Source: Allobosea sp. (GTDB lineage Bacteria > Pseudomonadota > Alphaproteobacteria > Rhizobiales > Beijerinckiaceae). From it: a DNA stretch of 64,000 bases. A model generated the notes under the pieces. That model saw only the letters and a program-made list of their open reading frames with translations, searched no databases and was not told the DNA's origin. Shown here piece after piece: positions 25,617 to 37,290 of this stretch. The DNA is taken from assembly GCA_024231975.1 (NCBI GenBank), contig JAAEQB010000065.1, forward strand, positions 62,001 to 126,000. Direction: 5' to 3'. Each line of letters opens with the position of its first letter. Positions within the stretch are counted from its first letter, which is position 1. The translations under genes and the position numbers were made by a program.

Positions 25617-26825
25617 ATGACCGACACGACACAGGAAGAAGCCCGTATCCTCGCCTGGCTCGGCGAGCGCAAGCAGGCGATGATCGATCTGCTGCGCGAC
25701 ATGGTCGATACCGACTCCGGTTCCTATGACAAGGCCGGCGTCGACCGGGCCGGGCAGGTGCTGGCCCGCTTCCATGAGGCGAACGGGCTTTCCGTCGAGA
25801 TCGTGCCGGATGCGCGCTATGGCGATGCGGTCAAGGCGCGGCTGCCCAATCCGACCGCGAACGACCAGCGGCCGATCCTGCTGCTCGGCCATCGCGACAC
25901 CGTCTTCCCCGAGGGCGAGCCGACGCGCCGGCCCTTCACCATCCGCGACGGTCGCGCCTATGGCCCTGGTGTCGCCGACATGAAGGCCGGGCTCGTGATC
26001 GAGGCCTTCGTCGCCGCCGCCTTCTCCGCCAATGGCGGTCTCAAGGCGCCATTGATGATGCTGACCACCAGCGACGAGGAGATCGCCTCGCCGTCCTCGC
26101 GGCCGGTGATCGAGGCGGCGGCGCGCGAGTCGCGTTGCGTCTTCAACGCCGAGCCGAGCCGGTTGCCGTCCGGTACGGACTACGGTCGCGACCACAAGCA
26201 GTCGATCACTTCGGGCCGCAAGGGCGGCGTCTTCATGCGCGCCGAGTTCACCGGCAAGGCGGCCCATTCCGGCGCCAACTACGAAAAAGGCGTCTCGGCC
26301 ATCGTCGATCTCGGCCACAAGATCCCACGCCTGCAGGGCCTCACCGATCTCACAGCCGGCGTCACCGTCAATGTCGGGCTGATCGGCGGCGGCCAGACCG
26401 TCAATACGGTTGCTCCCTCGGCCTGGTGCGAGATCGACCTGCGCTACAAGACGCCAGCGCAGCGCGAGGAGCTGGTCGAGGCGATCCGCGAGATCGTCGA
26501 GACGCCGGTGGTCGAGGGCACCTCGGCCAAGCTGATCATCAAGGGCGAGTTCCACCCGCTGGAGCAGACGCCGGATTCGCTGCTCCTCTACGACACCTAT
26601 CGCGAGGCGGCCGCTGGCCTCGGTATCGCTGTCACGGCCGAGTACACCGGCGGCTGCGCCGATTCCGGCTTCACTGCGGCGCAGGGCTGCCCGACGCTGT
26701 GCAGCGTCGGGCCGGTCGGTGGCATGGCCCACACGCCGGACGAGTTCCTGGAAGTCGAGAGCATCGTCCCGGCAGCGCAGACGCTGGCGCTGGCGGTGAT
26801 GCGGACCGCGGCCAGGATGGAGTGA
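25617..26825 (+). CDS. M20 family metallopeptidase (glutamate carboxypeptidase-like)
   Basis: Zinc-dependent hydrolase of 402 residues. Metal ligands and catalytic residues lie in LLLGHRDTVFPEGEPTRRP, GPGVADMKAGLVIE, TSDEEIASPSSR, FNAEPS and near the end in AHTPDEFLEVES, the pattern of the CPG2-like M20A group. The dimerisation domain is GKAAHSGANYEKGVSAI. No signal peptide is seen, so it is probably cytosolic. Likely substrates are N-acyl amino acids or peptides ending in glutamate. Confidence 0.9.
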   Translation: MTDTTQEEARILAWLGERKQAMIDLLRDMVDTDSGSYDKAGVDRAGQVLARFHEANGLSVEIVPDARYGDAVKARLPNPTANDQRPILLLGHRDTVFPEGEPTRRPFTIRDGRAYGPGVADMKAGLVIEAFVAAAFSANGGLKAPLMMLTTSDEEIASPSSRPVIEAAARESRCVFNAEPSRLPSGTDYGRDHKQSITSGRKGGVFMRAEFTGKAAHSGANYEKGVSAIVDLGHKIPRLQGLTDLTAGVTVNVGLIGGGQTVNTVAPSAWCEIDLRYKTPAQREELVEAIREIVETPVVEGTSAKLIIKGEFHPLEQTPDSLLLYDTYREAAAGLGIAVTAEYTGGCADSGFTAAQGCPTLCSVGPVGGMAHTPDEFLEVESIVPAAQTLALAVMRTAARME

Positions 26826-26956
26826 GGTAGGGCGCGTCATGCTCGGGCTTGACCCGAGCATCTCAGGCCGGAGGAGGCTCCGTTTGGCGCCCTCTTGTCA
26901 TGAGATTCTCGGCTCTGCGCTGCGCTTCGGCCGAGAATGACGCCACAGAAAGAAAA

Positions 26957-26982
26957 AAGGGCGCCGCGAGAGCGGCGCCCTT
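26957..26982 (-). terminator. Intrinsic terminator of clpB
   Basis: AAGGGCGCCGC (26957-26967), a GAGA loop, and GCGGCGCCCTT (26972-26982) form a perfect 11-bp stem. On the minus strand it is followed by a T-rich run (complement of AGAAAAAA at 26951-26958). It lies 24 bp past the clpB stop. Between it and the M20 gene is more inverted-repeat DNA with no gene. Confidence 0.85.
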
Positions 26983-27006
26983 CGTATTTCATGACCGGGC
27001 AAAAGC

Positions 27007-29628
<2,622 letters not shown>

Positions 29629-29703
29629 CTAGTCACCTCCGCCCGCCGGTCGCGCCCCGAAGCGGCGGAGCCGGCTGCCTTTCAAATGGGATAGGGCCCC
29701 CTG

Positions 29704-30144
29704 ATGGGCTGCCCTTCGTTCCAAGAGATAGTGTTGCTTTCCCGCAACGGAAGGGGGGAGGGCGCAGCTTTGGCATTGACCTTGGTCAAAGCCTGCGCCC
29801 AGCCTGCCGGCATGGTCGGCACCAAGCGGCAACAGGCGATTCGAAGGGCGTTGCGGGCGCTCGCACCCGGTATCCCGCTGCTCGACGCCGAGACGGTGCT
29901 GGCGCTCGCCGGGCGGATCCAGATGAAGGCGCTGCCGCCCTCGACCGCGCTCTGGCTGGCACTCGGTTCCCATGTCCGGCACGCCCATACCGATTATGAT
30001 CGCCTGCTCGCTGAGGGCTATGAGCGCGACGCCGCCCGCTTCTTCGTCGCGGATGCGATCGACGACGTGCTTTCCGGCTGGGGCTGCCAGCGCTCGATCC
30101 TCGATGAGGAGGAAACCGAAGAAGGCGCGGAGCAGCCGCATTGA
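29704..30144 (+). CDS. DUF2293 domain protein
   Basis: Uncharacterised protein. The conserved part, PPSTALWLALGSHVRHAHTD followed by YDRLLAEGYERDAARFFVAD, is the DUF2293 signature, with a His/Asp-rich helix pair. The first ATG is at 29704 (146 residues), but the recognisable sequence begins only near the ATG at 29812 (110 residues). The shorter form would leave more room for divergent promoters with clpB. An inverted repeat TTGACC-TT-GGTCAA at 29776-29789 sits in that space. Function unknown. Confidence 0.72.
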   Translation: MGCPSFQEIVLLSRNGRGEGAALALTLVKACAQPAGMVGTKRQQAIRRALRALAPGIPLLDAETVLALAGRIQMKALPPSTALWLALGSHVRHAHTDYDRLLAEGYERDAARFFVADAIDDVLSGWGCQRSILDEEETEEGAEQPH

Positions 30145-30248
30145 TCGGATCGATGCAATCCTTTCATCGAGCGTGATCGCCCGGTGGGTGGCATCCGTTC
30201 GCTCGCCATGGCAGGGTCCGCCGCCTCGCAATCGGAAGGGCAGGGCCC

Positions 30249-31037
30249 ATGCGCGTCGCTTCGCTGTATCGCTATCCGGTCAAGGGCCTGTCGCCCGAGC
30301 GTCTGAGCCGGGCCGAGCTACCAGCGGGCGGCTATTTCCCCGGCGACCGGCTCTTCGCCATCGAGAACGGCCCCTCGGGCTTCGACCCGGCCGAGCCGGT
30401 GCACCAGCCCAAGATCAAGTATCTGATGCTGATGCGCAACGAGTCGCTGGCACGCCTGCACACGCGCTACGATGATGCCAGCGGTGACCTCGTCATCGGG
30501 AATGCCGGCGAGGAGACGCGCATCGCGACCGGGACTGCGGCAGGCCGTGATCGGCTCAGCACCTTCTTCAAAACCTTCATGCCTGACGAATTGCGCGGTG
30601 AGCCGCGCCTGCTGGAAGCGCCGGAGGGCTATCGCTTCACCGATTCACGCTCGGGCTTCGTCTCGATCATCAACCTCGCCAGCGTCGCCGACTTAGAGAC
30701 ACGGCTCGGCGTGCCCGTCGATCCCTTGCGCTTCCGTGGCAATGTCATGGTCGAGGACCTGCCGGCCTGGGCGGAGCTCGATCTGGCGGACCGCGAGCTC
30801 ATTGCCCCGTCAGGCCTGCGGCTCCAGGTCATCAAGCGGATCGAGCGCTGCGCCGCCACCAATGTCGACCCGTCGACCGGCATCCGCGACCTGCAGATCC
30901 CGAAGGCGCTGATGAAGGGGTATGGCCATGTCGACTGCGGCATCTATTGCCGGATCATCAGCGGCGGGACGCTGGGCGAAGGCGAGCGGCTGACCCTCGT
31001 CGAGGCCAGCGAGCCGGCGGCGCTCGGCGTCGCCTGA
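30249..31037 (+). CDS. MOSC domain protein
   Basis: Cytosolic protein of 262 residues with an N-terminal MOSC_N beta-barrel (VASLYRYPVKGLSPERLSRA) and a MOSC domain. The likely sulfur/molybdenum-handling Cys lies in KRIERCAATNVDPSTGIRDL. Related proteins, such as YcbX and mARC, use molybdenum cofactor to reduce N-hydroxylated compounds, or bind the cofactor. This copy lacks the C-terminal ferredoxin domain of YcbX. A bidirectional terminator follows it. Confidence 0.88.
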   Translation: MRVASLYRYPVKGLSPERLSRAELPAGGYFPGDRLFAIENGPSGFDPAEPVHQPKIKYLMLMRNESLARLHTRYDDASGDLVIGNAGEETRIATGTAAGRDRLSTFFKTFMPDELRGEPRLLEAPEGYRFTDSRSGFVSIINLASVADLETRLGVPVDPLRFRGNVMVEDLPAWAELDLADRELIAPSGLRLQVIKRIERCAATNVDPSTGIRDLQIPKALMKGYGHVDCGIYCRIISGGTLGEGERLTLVEASEPAALGVA

Positions 31038-31042
31038 AAAGC

Positions 31043-31066
31043 GAAAGGGCCCTTGCGGGCCCTTTC
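31043..31066. terminator. Bidirectional intrinsic terminator
   Basis: GAAAGGGCCC (31043-31052), a TTGC loop and GGGCCCTTTC (31057-31066) make a perfect 10-bp stem, with A/T bases on both sides. It lies in the 51-bp gap between the stops of the convergent MOSC and DUF4167 genes and can end both transcripts. Confidence 0.85.
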
Positions 31067-31088
31067 ATTGTTCCGATCCGTGGCCGGA

Positions 31089-32165
31089 TTACTCGGCCGG
31101 GGTCTCGCCGCCATCACCGCCGAGGGCGTCCATCACCTCGCGCGGCGAACGCCGCCGGGTCGTCCGGCGCTTCGGCTTCTCGCCGGCCTCGGGCGCGGCC
31201 TCCGCGGCGTCCGCCGGAGCTGCTGCTGCCGCTAGGGCGGCAACCGGAGCCTCGGCCTCTTCGGCTATTGCGATCGGCACGCGGGTCGGCGTGGTCAGGA
31301 AGGCCGGCAGCCCGGCCGGAGCGTCCTGCTCTTCATTGCTGTTGCTGGCACGGGCCTCGTCGCGGTCGCGGCGCGAGGGACGCTCGCCACGCGGCGGCCT
31401 GTCGGGGCGCTCCTGGCGCTCCTGGCGTTCCGGCCGCTCGAAGCGGCGCTGCTCGCCCTGGCTTTGGACGGGCGCGATGTCCGGCTGCTCGGCGCCCGGC
31501 TGAGCCTCGGGGCGCGGGGCATAGGAACCGTTCTGGCCCTCGTTGCGGTCGAAGCGGCGTTCGCCCCGCTCCTGCCGATCGCCACGGTCCTGACGGTCAC
31601 CCCGATCCGGGCGGTCGTTGCGATCCTGCCGATCGAAACGACGCTGGCCGTTGCGGTCGAAATTGCGCTCCTGCCGGTCCTGGCGAGGTGGCCGGTCGAA
31701 GCGCTGGCCGTTGTTCTGGCCGCCGCCTTCGCCGTCCTCTCGCTGGCCGCCGTGGCCGTTCACGCCGTTGTGCTGGTGCTCGCCTTGCGGCTGGCCGCCC
31801 TGGAAACCGGCTTCCTCCTCGCCCTCCTCCTCGAGTTCGTCGGCATCTTCGACGAAGGCGCGATTCGGCTGGAAGGTATGCCCGAACTGCTGGGTCATCT
31901 GCTCCTGCGCGGCGAGCAGGATCCGATAATAGTGCTCGGCGTGCTGGAAGTAGTTCTCGGCCGCCACCGGGTCGCCCGAGGACTGGGCGTCACGAGCGAG
32001 CTGCAGGTACTTCTCGGCGACATGTTGCGCCGTGCCGCGGACCTTCACGTCCGGACCGTTCGACTCGTAGCTTCGCTGCAGCGGGTTCGGAGATTTCCGG
32101 TTGCCATTGTTGTTATTGTTATTGTTGTTGCGGCCGCGCATACGCCGGTTCTGACCTGGTCTCAT
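31089..32165 (-). CDS. DUF4167 domain protein, low-complexity tail
   Basis: Protein of about 358 residues. The N-terminal DUF4167 region begins RPGQNRRMRGR, followed by eight consecutive asparagines. It contains VRGTAQHVAEKYLQLARDAQ and NYFQHAEHYYRILLAAQEQM, two helices found across Hyphomicrobiales. From about residue 110 onward it is disordered, rich in Arg, Asp, Gln and Glu (RQDRNDRPDRGDRQDRGDRQ-type repeats), then Ala-rich, ending in RRSPREVMDALGG. The charge pattern suggests RNA or ribonucleoprotein binding; function is unproven. The start at 32165 is preferred over 32219. It sits next to prmC-prfA, a conserved order. Confidence 0.85.
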   Translation of the reverse strand: MRPGQNRRMRGRNNNNNNNNGNRKSPNPLQRSYESNGPDVKVRGTAQHVAEKYLQLARDAQSSGDPVAAENYFQHAEHYYRILLAAQEQMTQQFGHTFQPNRAFVEDADELEEEGEEEAGFQGGQPQGEHQHNGVNGHGGQREDGEGGGQNNGQRFDRPPRQDRQERNFDRNGQRRFDRQDRNDRPDRGDRQDRGDRQERGERRFDRNEGQNGSYAPRPEAQPGAEQPDIAPVQSQGEQRRFERPERQERQERPDRPPRGERPSRRDRDEARASNSNEEQDAPAGLPAFLTTPTRVPIAIAEEAEAPVAALAAAAAPADAAEAAPEAGEKPKRRTTRRRSPREVMDALGGDGGETPAE

Positions 32166-32533
32166 TCGCGTCTGTCTCGCGTTGTGTTCATTCGAAGCAA
32201 CCTTGAGGTCGTCATGCACGTCGTGTCGCGCGGCGGGTTGCGGCGCCGCGCTTGGGAAGGTCGACCTGGAAGGGCTCTGCGCCGGTATGGGTCTTCACGC
32301 GCTCTTTCCAATGGAGCCTTACCGGCTCCCCCTCCGAACGGCTGTCTCGCGCGCTCGGAGCCTCGGTCTCGCTATGTCAGTAACGTCGATTCTGGCAGTG
32401 ATCCGAGGGTTCGGCCCGCTCTGCGGAACCTAGCCAAAGGTTATATGCTGTCGACACTGTCTTCAAGACCATGCGTGCATAGCTGGTTTTGCCGCTTCTT
32501 CCAAGCAAATTCGCGCAGCTTGCTGTGCATTGG
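32166..32533. other. Gene-free gap upstream of the DUF4167 gene
   Basis: This stretch of 368 bp lies between two minus-strand genes, prmC (ending at 32534) and the DUF4167 gene. It should hold the DUF4167 promoter and a long leader. I see no convincing reading frame, tRNA or strong hairpin in it. The plus-strand open frames crossing it have no ribosome site or recognisable product. Confidence 0.5.
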
Positions 32534-33418
32534 TCAGGGAACATGCCTGAAGACGAGGGCGCGAATATGGCCGCCGAGATCGCGCCGGGAGTCGAGATGG
32601 CTGAGGCCGGCCTGCCGCATCAGCGCGACGACCGCCTCCTCCTGTCCGGCTCCGATCTCCAGGATGGCGAGGCCGCCGGGCTTGAGATGGCCGGGCAGGG
32701 CGGCGGCGAGGGCGCGATAGGCATCGAGTCCATCCGGCCCGCCATCGAGGGCGAGCAGCGGGTCATGCTCGCGTACATTCTGGTCGAGACGGGCGATCTC
32801 GGCGCTGCCGATATAGGGCGGGTTCGACAGGATGAGGTCGAAGCGCTCGCCAATCCCGGCGGTCCAGTTGCCCTGATGGAAAGCGGCACGCTCGCCAACG
32901 CCGTTGCGAGCGGCGTTGGCGGCCGCGGTCGCGACGGCATCGGGCGACAGATCGACCCCGAGCCCGCTCGACTGCGGAAACTCGCGCAAGGTCGCGATCA
33001 GCAGGCAGCCGGTTCCGGTGCCGAGGTCGAGCAGGCGCAACTCGTCATGCCGGCGCGCGGCGAGGTGGCCGAGCGCCGCATCGATCAGGGTCTCGCTGTC
33101 CGGCCGCGGCTCCAGCGTGCCGGGCGAGAGCGCAAAGCTCAGGCCCCAGAACTCGCGCGCGCCGAGGACGCGCCAGAGCGGTTCGCCGGCGAGGCGCCGC
33201 GCCAGCGCATCGTTCAGCCTTGCAGCGGCCGCTGCACCGATCGGATCGCTGCTGCCCGCGAGATCCTCGATCAGGATGCGGGCCTCGAAGGTGAAATCGG
33301 CGATGCCGGCGCGCTTCAGCGCCAGCGCGATCGCCTTCCGGGTGGTAGACACAGCTTCGCCCGCTGCCGGCAAGGCAACGGGCGTGATCGCGTCGGTCGG
33401 TCTGGTTGTGCCGGTCAA
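32534..33418 (-). CDS. prmC: Release factor glutamine methyltransferase PrmC
   Basis: S-adenosylmethionine-dependent enzyme of 294 residues that methylates the Gln of the GGQ motif in release factors 1 and 2. The SAM site is LLDLGTGTGCLLIATL and the catalytic motif is NPPYIGS. The N-terminal helical domain includes FEARILIEDLAG and LNDALARRLAGEPLWRVLG. Its substrate gene prfA lies just upstream in the same direction, with a small secreted-protein gene between them. Confidence 0.95.
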   Translation of the reverse strand: MTGTTRPTDAITPVALPAAGEAVSTTRKAIALALKRAGIADFTFEARILIEDLAGSSDPIGAAAAARLNDALARRLAGEPLWRVLGAREFWGLSFALSPGTLEPRPDSETLIDAALGHLAARRHDELRLLDLGTGTGCLLIATLREFPQSSGLGVDLSPDAVATAAANAARNGVGERAAFHQGNWTAGIGERFDLILSNPPYIGSAEIARLDQNVREHDPLLALDGGPDGLDAYRALAAALPGHLKPGGLAILEIGAGQEEAVVALMRQAGLSHLDSRRDLGGHIRALVFRHVP

Positions 33419-33446
33419 GCTTGCCCTTGGGCCGGCACGTAGCCGG

Positions 33447-33692
33447 TCAGTTGCCCTGCATCCCCTCGCGGACGCATTCCTTCATCTTGATCCGCAGCGC
33501 GGACTTGCTCTCCTTAGCGCCGCGATACTGACGCTGACAATCGCGCCGCGCCTGCGACTCGGTCTTGGCGTTGTGGAGCGTCGCCGGCGGGCCGCCGAGG
33601 ATCTTCTTCGCGGTCTGCTCCTGCGCTCCCGCGGAGGCCGGCACGAAGGCGACGGCGGCGGCGAGGGCAATGGCGCTGAACAGGACTTTCAT
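33447..33692 (-). CDS. Small secreted protein with two cysteines
   Basis: Exported protein of 81 residues. The signal peptide is MKVLFSAIALAAAVAFVPAS with cleavage likely after AGA. The mature part is basic, with Cys residues in ARRDCQRQYRG and KMKECVREGM, possibly forming a disulfide. The end resembles PsiF-type repeats, though only weakly. It is inserted between prfA and prmC and is probably cotranscribed. Function unknown. The start is the ATG at 33692; an upstream extension would spoil the signal peptide. Confidence 0.78.
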   Translation of the reverse strand: MKVLFSAIALAAAVAFVPASAGAQEQTAKKILGGPPATLHNAKTESQARRDCQRQYRGAKESKSALRIKMKECVREGMQGN

Positions 33693-33753
33693 CTCTCTAT
33701 CCTCCCCATGAAAACGGTCGGTGCGTCCCAAACGCGCGAGAGAGACGAAGGTT

Positions 33754-34839
33754 TCACACGCTGCCTTGCTCGGCGAGCAGCTCGGCCTGGCGCTGGGCCG
33801 TCAGCGCATCGATGATTTCGTCGAGCACGAGGCCCTGCATCATCTCGTCGAGCTTGTAGAGCGTCAGGTTGATGCGGTGGTCGGTCACCCGTCCCTGCGG
33901 GAAATTGTAGGTGCGGATGCGCTCGGAGCGGTCGCCCGAGCCGACCTGCGAGCGCCGGTCGGCCGAACGCTCGGCCTCGGCGCGGCTGCGCTCCATGTCG
34001 TAGAGCTTGGCCCGCATCAGGTCGTAGGCACGCGCCTTGTTCTTGTGCTGCGAGCGCTCGTCCTGAACGAGGACGACGATGCCGGTCGGGATATGGGTGA
34101 GGCGTACCGCCGACTCCGTCTTGTTGACGTGCTGGCCGCCGGCGCCTTGGGCCCGCATCGTGTCGATGCGCAGATCCTTCTCGTCGAGCGTGACGTCGAC
34201 CTCGCCGGCGAGCGGCAGCATCGCGACGGTCGCGGCCGAGGTGTGGATGCGCCCGCTCGCCTCGGTGTCCGGCACGCGCTGCACCCGGTGCACGCCGGAT
34301 TCGTATTTCAGCCTGGCATAGACGCCCTTGCCGGCGATCTCGGCGATGACCTCCTTGAAGCCGCCGACCGTGCCCTCGCTTTCGGTCAGGATGTCGACGC
34401 TCCAGCCCTTGCCGGCGGCATAGCGCTGGTACATGCGCAGGAGGTCGCCGGCGAAGAGCGAGGCCTCGTCGCCGCCGGTACCGGCCCGGATTTCGAGAAT
34501 GACGCCGCGCTCGTCGGCGGCATCCTTGGGCAGCAGCGCGATCAGGATCTCGCGGGCGCGCGCCTCGATCTCGGCCCTGGCCACGTCGCGCTCCTCATAG
34601 GCGAGGTCGCGCATCTCGGCATCGGTGGTGGGATCGTCGATCAGCGCCAGCGCCTCCTCCAGCCCGGTCTGCGCCTTGCGCCAGGATGCGATCGCCGCGA
34701 CCACCGGATCGAGCTCGGCCAGCTCCTTCGACAGTTCGACGACGCGGGTCGCCTCGGTCGCATGGTTGATGGCATCGCTCGCCGCGGCATGGCGGGCGAC
34801 GATCGAGTCGAGGCGGTCTTGCGGGAGCTGGAGCGACAT
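33754..34839 (-). CDS. prfA: Peptide chain release factor 1
   Basis: Translation termination factor of 361 residues that reads UAA and UAG. The GGQ motif lies in RAQGAGGQHVNKTESAVRLT. The codon-recognition loop region is GVHRVQRVPDTEASGRIHTS. Length and domain order match RF1 and not RF2. The methyltransferase gene for its Gln lies downstream in the same operon. ptsP is the upstream neighbour, 63 bp away. Confidence 0.97.
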   Translation of the reverse strand: MSLQLPQDRLDSIVARHAAASDAINHATEATRVVELSKELAELDPVVAAIASWRKAQTGLEEALALIDDPTTDAEMRDLAYEERDVARAEIEARAREILIALLPKDAADERGVILEIRAGTGGDEASLFAGDLLRMYQRYAAGKGWSVDILTESEGTVGGFKEVIAEIAGKGVYARLKYESGVHRVQRVPDTEASGRIHTSAATVAMLPLAGEVDVTLDEKDLRIDTMRAQGAGGQHVNKTESAVRLTHIPTGIVVLVQDERSQHKNKARAYDLMRAKLYDMERSRAEAERSADRRSQVGSGDRSERIRTYNFPQGRVTDHRINLTLYKLDEMMQGLVLDEIIDALTAQRQAELLAEQGSV

Positions 34840-34902
34840 GATGCGGAAACGATCTGAACGGAAAAAAGGGGGAGGCGTGCGCGGGCGGCGAGCAAAGCGT
34901 CG

Positions 34903-37173
34903 CTAGACCGGCACCTTCATCTCGGCGGCGAGGGCAGCGAGCAGTGGGCGCAAGCTCGCTGCGCCGTCGGAAGAGGACATCCAGGCATCGAGGCGCTGGC
35001 GCGCCTTGCCGGCGTCGAGCGCGCGCAGCATCGCCTTGACCGGGCCGATCGAGGCCGACGACATCGAGAAGGAGCGGTAGCCGAGCGCGATCAGCGCCAG
35101 CGTCTCGATCGGCTTGCCGCCCATCTCGCCGCAGACGGTCACCGGACAGCCAGCCTTGCCGGCTTCCTCGATGATGTTGCGCAGCGCGCGCAGGCCGGCG
35201 GCGCCGAGCGGGTCGAAGCGATCGGAGACACGCTTGTTCTCGCGATCGGCCGCGAACAGGAACTGCATCAGGTCGTTGGTGCCGATCGAGAGGAAATCGG
35301 CCTCGCGGGCGATCTCGGGCAGCTCGAACAATAGCGAAGGCACTTCGACCATGACGCCGAGCTTGAGGCTGGCCGGCGCCGGGCGGCCGTCGCGCTCCAG
35401 CATGGCGAGCTCGCGCCGCACCAGCATGCGGGCGCGCAGGAACTCGTTCACCGTCGCCACCATCGGCAGCATGATTTTCATGTCGCTGCCCGCACCGGCG
35501 CGCAGCAGCGCCCGCACCTGCGCGCGCAGCAGCCGCGGCCGGTCGAGGCCGATGCGGATGGCGCGCCAGCCGAGTGCCGGGTTCTCCTCCTCGAGCCGCT
35601 CCATATAGGGCAGCACCTTGTCGCCGCCGATGTCGAGCGTCCGGAAGGTCACCGGCCGGCCGTTCGCGACCTTGAGCACAGCGTCGTAGAGCGCCTGCTG
35701 TTCGGCCGTGGTCGGCATGTGCTGCGCCACCATGAACTGCAGCTCGGTGCGGAAGAGGCCGACACCCGAGGCGTTGGTCTCATCGAGATTGGCCATGTCG
35801 ACGAGCAGGCCGGCATTGATCTGCAGCTGGATCTCGACGCCGTCCTTCGTGATCGCCGGTTGCGTCTTGAGCTTGCGGTACTGCTCCTGCTTGCGGGCGC
35901 GCAGGCGGGCCTTGTCCTTATAGGCGTTCTCGACGTCGGGCTGCGGCCGGATCTGCACCTCGCCGGCCTGGCCGTCGACGATGACGGCGTCGCCTGCCTG
36001 GATCAGCGCGGTGGCGTTGGCGATCTCGCCGACAACCGGGATGTTGAGCGCACGTGCCACGATGGCGATGTGGCTGGTCGGGCCGCCTTCCTCGAGCACG
36101 ACGCCGCGCAGGTGCCGGCGATCATAGTCGAGCAGCGCCGCCGGTCCCATCGAGCGCGCGATCAGGATCGCGTTCTCCGGCAGCTCCTCGCGCGTGACGC
36201 CGTTGGACTTGCCGACCAGCGTGCGCAGCAGGCGGTTGGCGAGGTCATCGAGATCGTGCAGGCGCTCGCGCAGATAGGGGTCGGTCTGGCGCAGCATCTT
36301 GGCGCGCGTGTCCGACTGCACGCGCTCGACCGCGGCCTCGGCCGTGAGGCCGGTCATCACCACCTCGCGCATGCGCCGGAGCCAACCCTGGTCATGCGCG
36401 AACATGCGGAAGGTCTCGAGCACGTCGCGGTGCTCGCCGGTATGGGCGACGTCGCCGCGCTCGATCAATTCGTCGATGGCGAGCCGCATCGTCGCGATCG
36501 CCGCCTCCAGCCGCTGCACCTCGCGGCCGGGGTCCTCGGCGATCAGGTTGGTGATCGCGACGCGCGGCTCGTGCAGCACGGCATGGCCGAGGCCGACGCC
36601 GTCGGCGAGCGTGGTGCCGATGCTGTGGATAGGACGGTCGAGGCCGATGGTCGCGCCGGGCTTCGACAGCGCCTTCAGACCACCGGCCGCGATCATCTCG
36701 GCCATGATCATGGCCGTGGTCTGGAGCGACTCGACCTCGTCCTCGCTGTAGACCCGCGAGGCGCGGTTCTGCACGACGAGCACGCCCATCACCGCGCCGC
36801 CGCGCAGGATCGGCACGCCGAGGAAAGAGCGGTAGATCTCTTCGCCCGTCTCCGGCCGGTAGGAGAAGGCGGGGTGCGATTGCGCGTCGGAGAGCGCGAG
36901 CGGCTCCGCCTCGCTGGCGATCAGGCCGACCAGGCCCTCGCCGGCACGCATGGTGGTGAGGTGGACGGCCTCGCGGTTGAGGCCTTCGGTGGCGTAGAGT
37001 TCGAGCGAGCTATCTTCACGCAGGACATAGACCGAGCAGACCTCGGCCACGAGGTTGCCGGCGATCACGACGACGAGCCTGTCGAGCCGCTCCTGCGGAC
37101 TGACCGGCGCCGCCATCACCTCGCGGAGACGGCGCAGCAGCACGCCCGATCCCCCGAGTGCGCCTCGCATCAA
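34903..37173 (-). CDS. ptsP: Phosphoenolpyruvate-protein phosphotransferase PtsP (EI-Ntr)
   Basis: First enzyme of the nitrogen phosphotransferase system, 756 residues, passing phosphate from PEP to NPr. An N-terminal GAF sensor domain covers about residues 20-165. The phospho-histidine lies in GGPTSHIAIVARALNIPVVG, and the PEP-binding barrel contains the Cys in VCGEMGGKPIETL and GTNDLMQFLFAADRENK. The GAF domain likely senses glutamine or 2-oxoglutarate. The partner genes ptsN and npr are not in the window. Confidence 0.95.
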   Translation of the reverse strand: MMRGALGGSGVLLRRLREVMAAPVSPQERLDRLVVVIAGNLVAEVCSVYVLREDSSLELYATEGLNREAVHLTTMRAGEGLVGLIASEAEPLALSDAQSHPAFSYRPETGEEIYRSFLGVPILRGGAVMGVLVVQNRASRVYSEDEVESLQTTAMIMAEMIAAGGLKALSKPGATIGLDRPIHSIGTTLADGVGLGHAVLHEPRVAITNLIAEDPGREVQRLEAAIATMRLAIDELIERGDVAHTGEHRDVLETFRMFAHDQGWLRRMREVVMTGLTAEAAVERVQSDTRAKMLRQTDPYLRERLHDLDDLANRLLRTLVGKSNGVTREELPENAILIARSMGPAALLDYDRRHLRGVVLEEGGPTSHIAIVARALNIPVVGEIANATALIQAGDAVIVDGQAGEVQIRPQPDVENAYKDKARLRARKQEQYRKLKTQPAITKDGVEIQLQINAGLLVDMANLDETNASGVGLFRTELQFMVAQHMPTTAEQQALYDAVLKVANGRPVTFRTLDIGGDKVLPYMERLEEENPALGWRAIRIGLDRPRLLRAQVRALLRAGAGSDMKIMLPMVATVNEFLRARMLVRRELAMLERDGRPAPASLKLGVMVEVPSLLFELPEIAREADFLSIGTNDLMQFLFAADRENKRVSDRFDPLGAAGLRALRNIIEEAGKAGCPVTVCGEMGGKPIETLALIALGYRSFSMSSASIGPVKAMLRALDAGKARQRLDAWMSSSDGAASLRPLLAALAAEMKVPV

Positions 37174-37290
37174 GAAAGCCCTCCGCCCGCCTCCACGGCC
37201 ATGTCAGCCGAATACCCCCAGCAGACCTGACACCGCAACCGCTGAGTCGCAAGCGCAAGCTGGGGTTCACCGCCCCCTGGCGGGCCGCTT

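Noticed and set aside
29629..29811. A heat-shock (RpoH) promoter for clpB
   Set aside because: A CTTGGAA box and a CCTATC box occur on the minus strand, but their spacing is about 24 bases, too long for a normal RpoH promoter.
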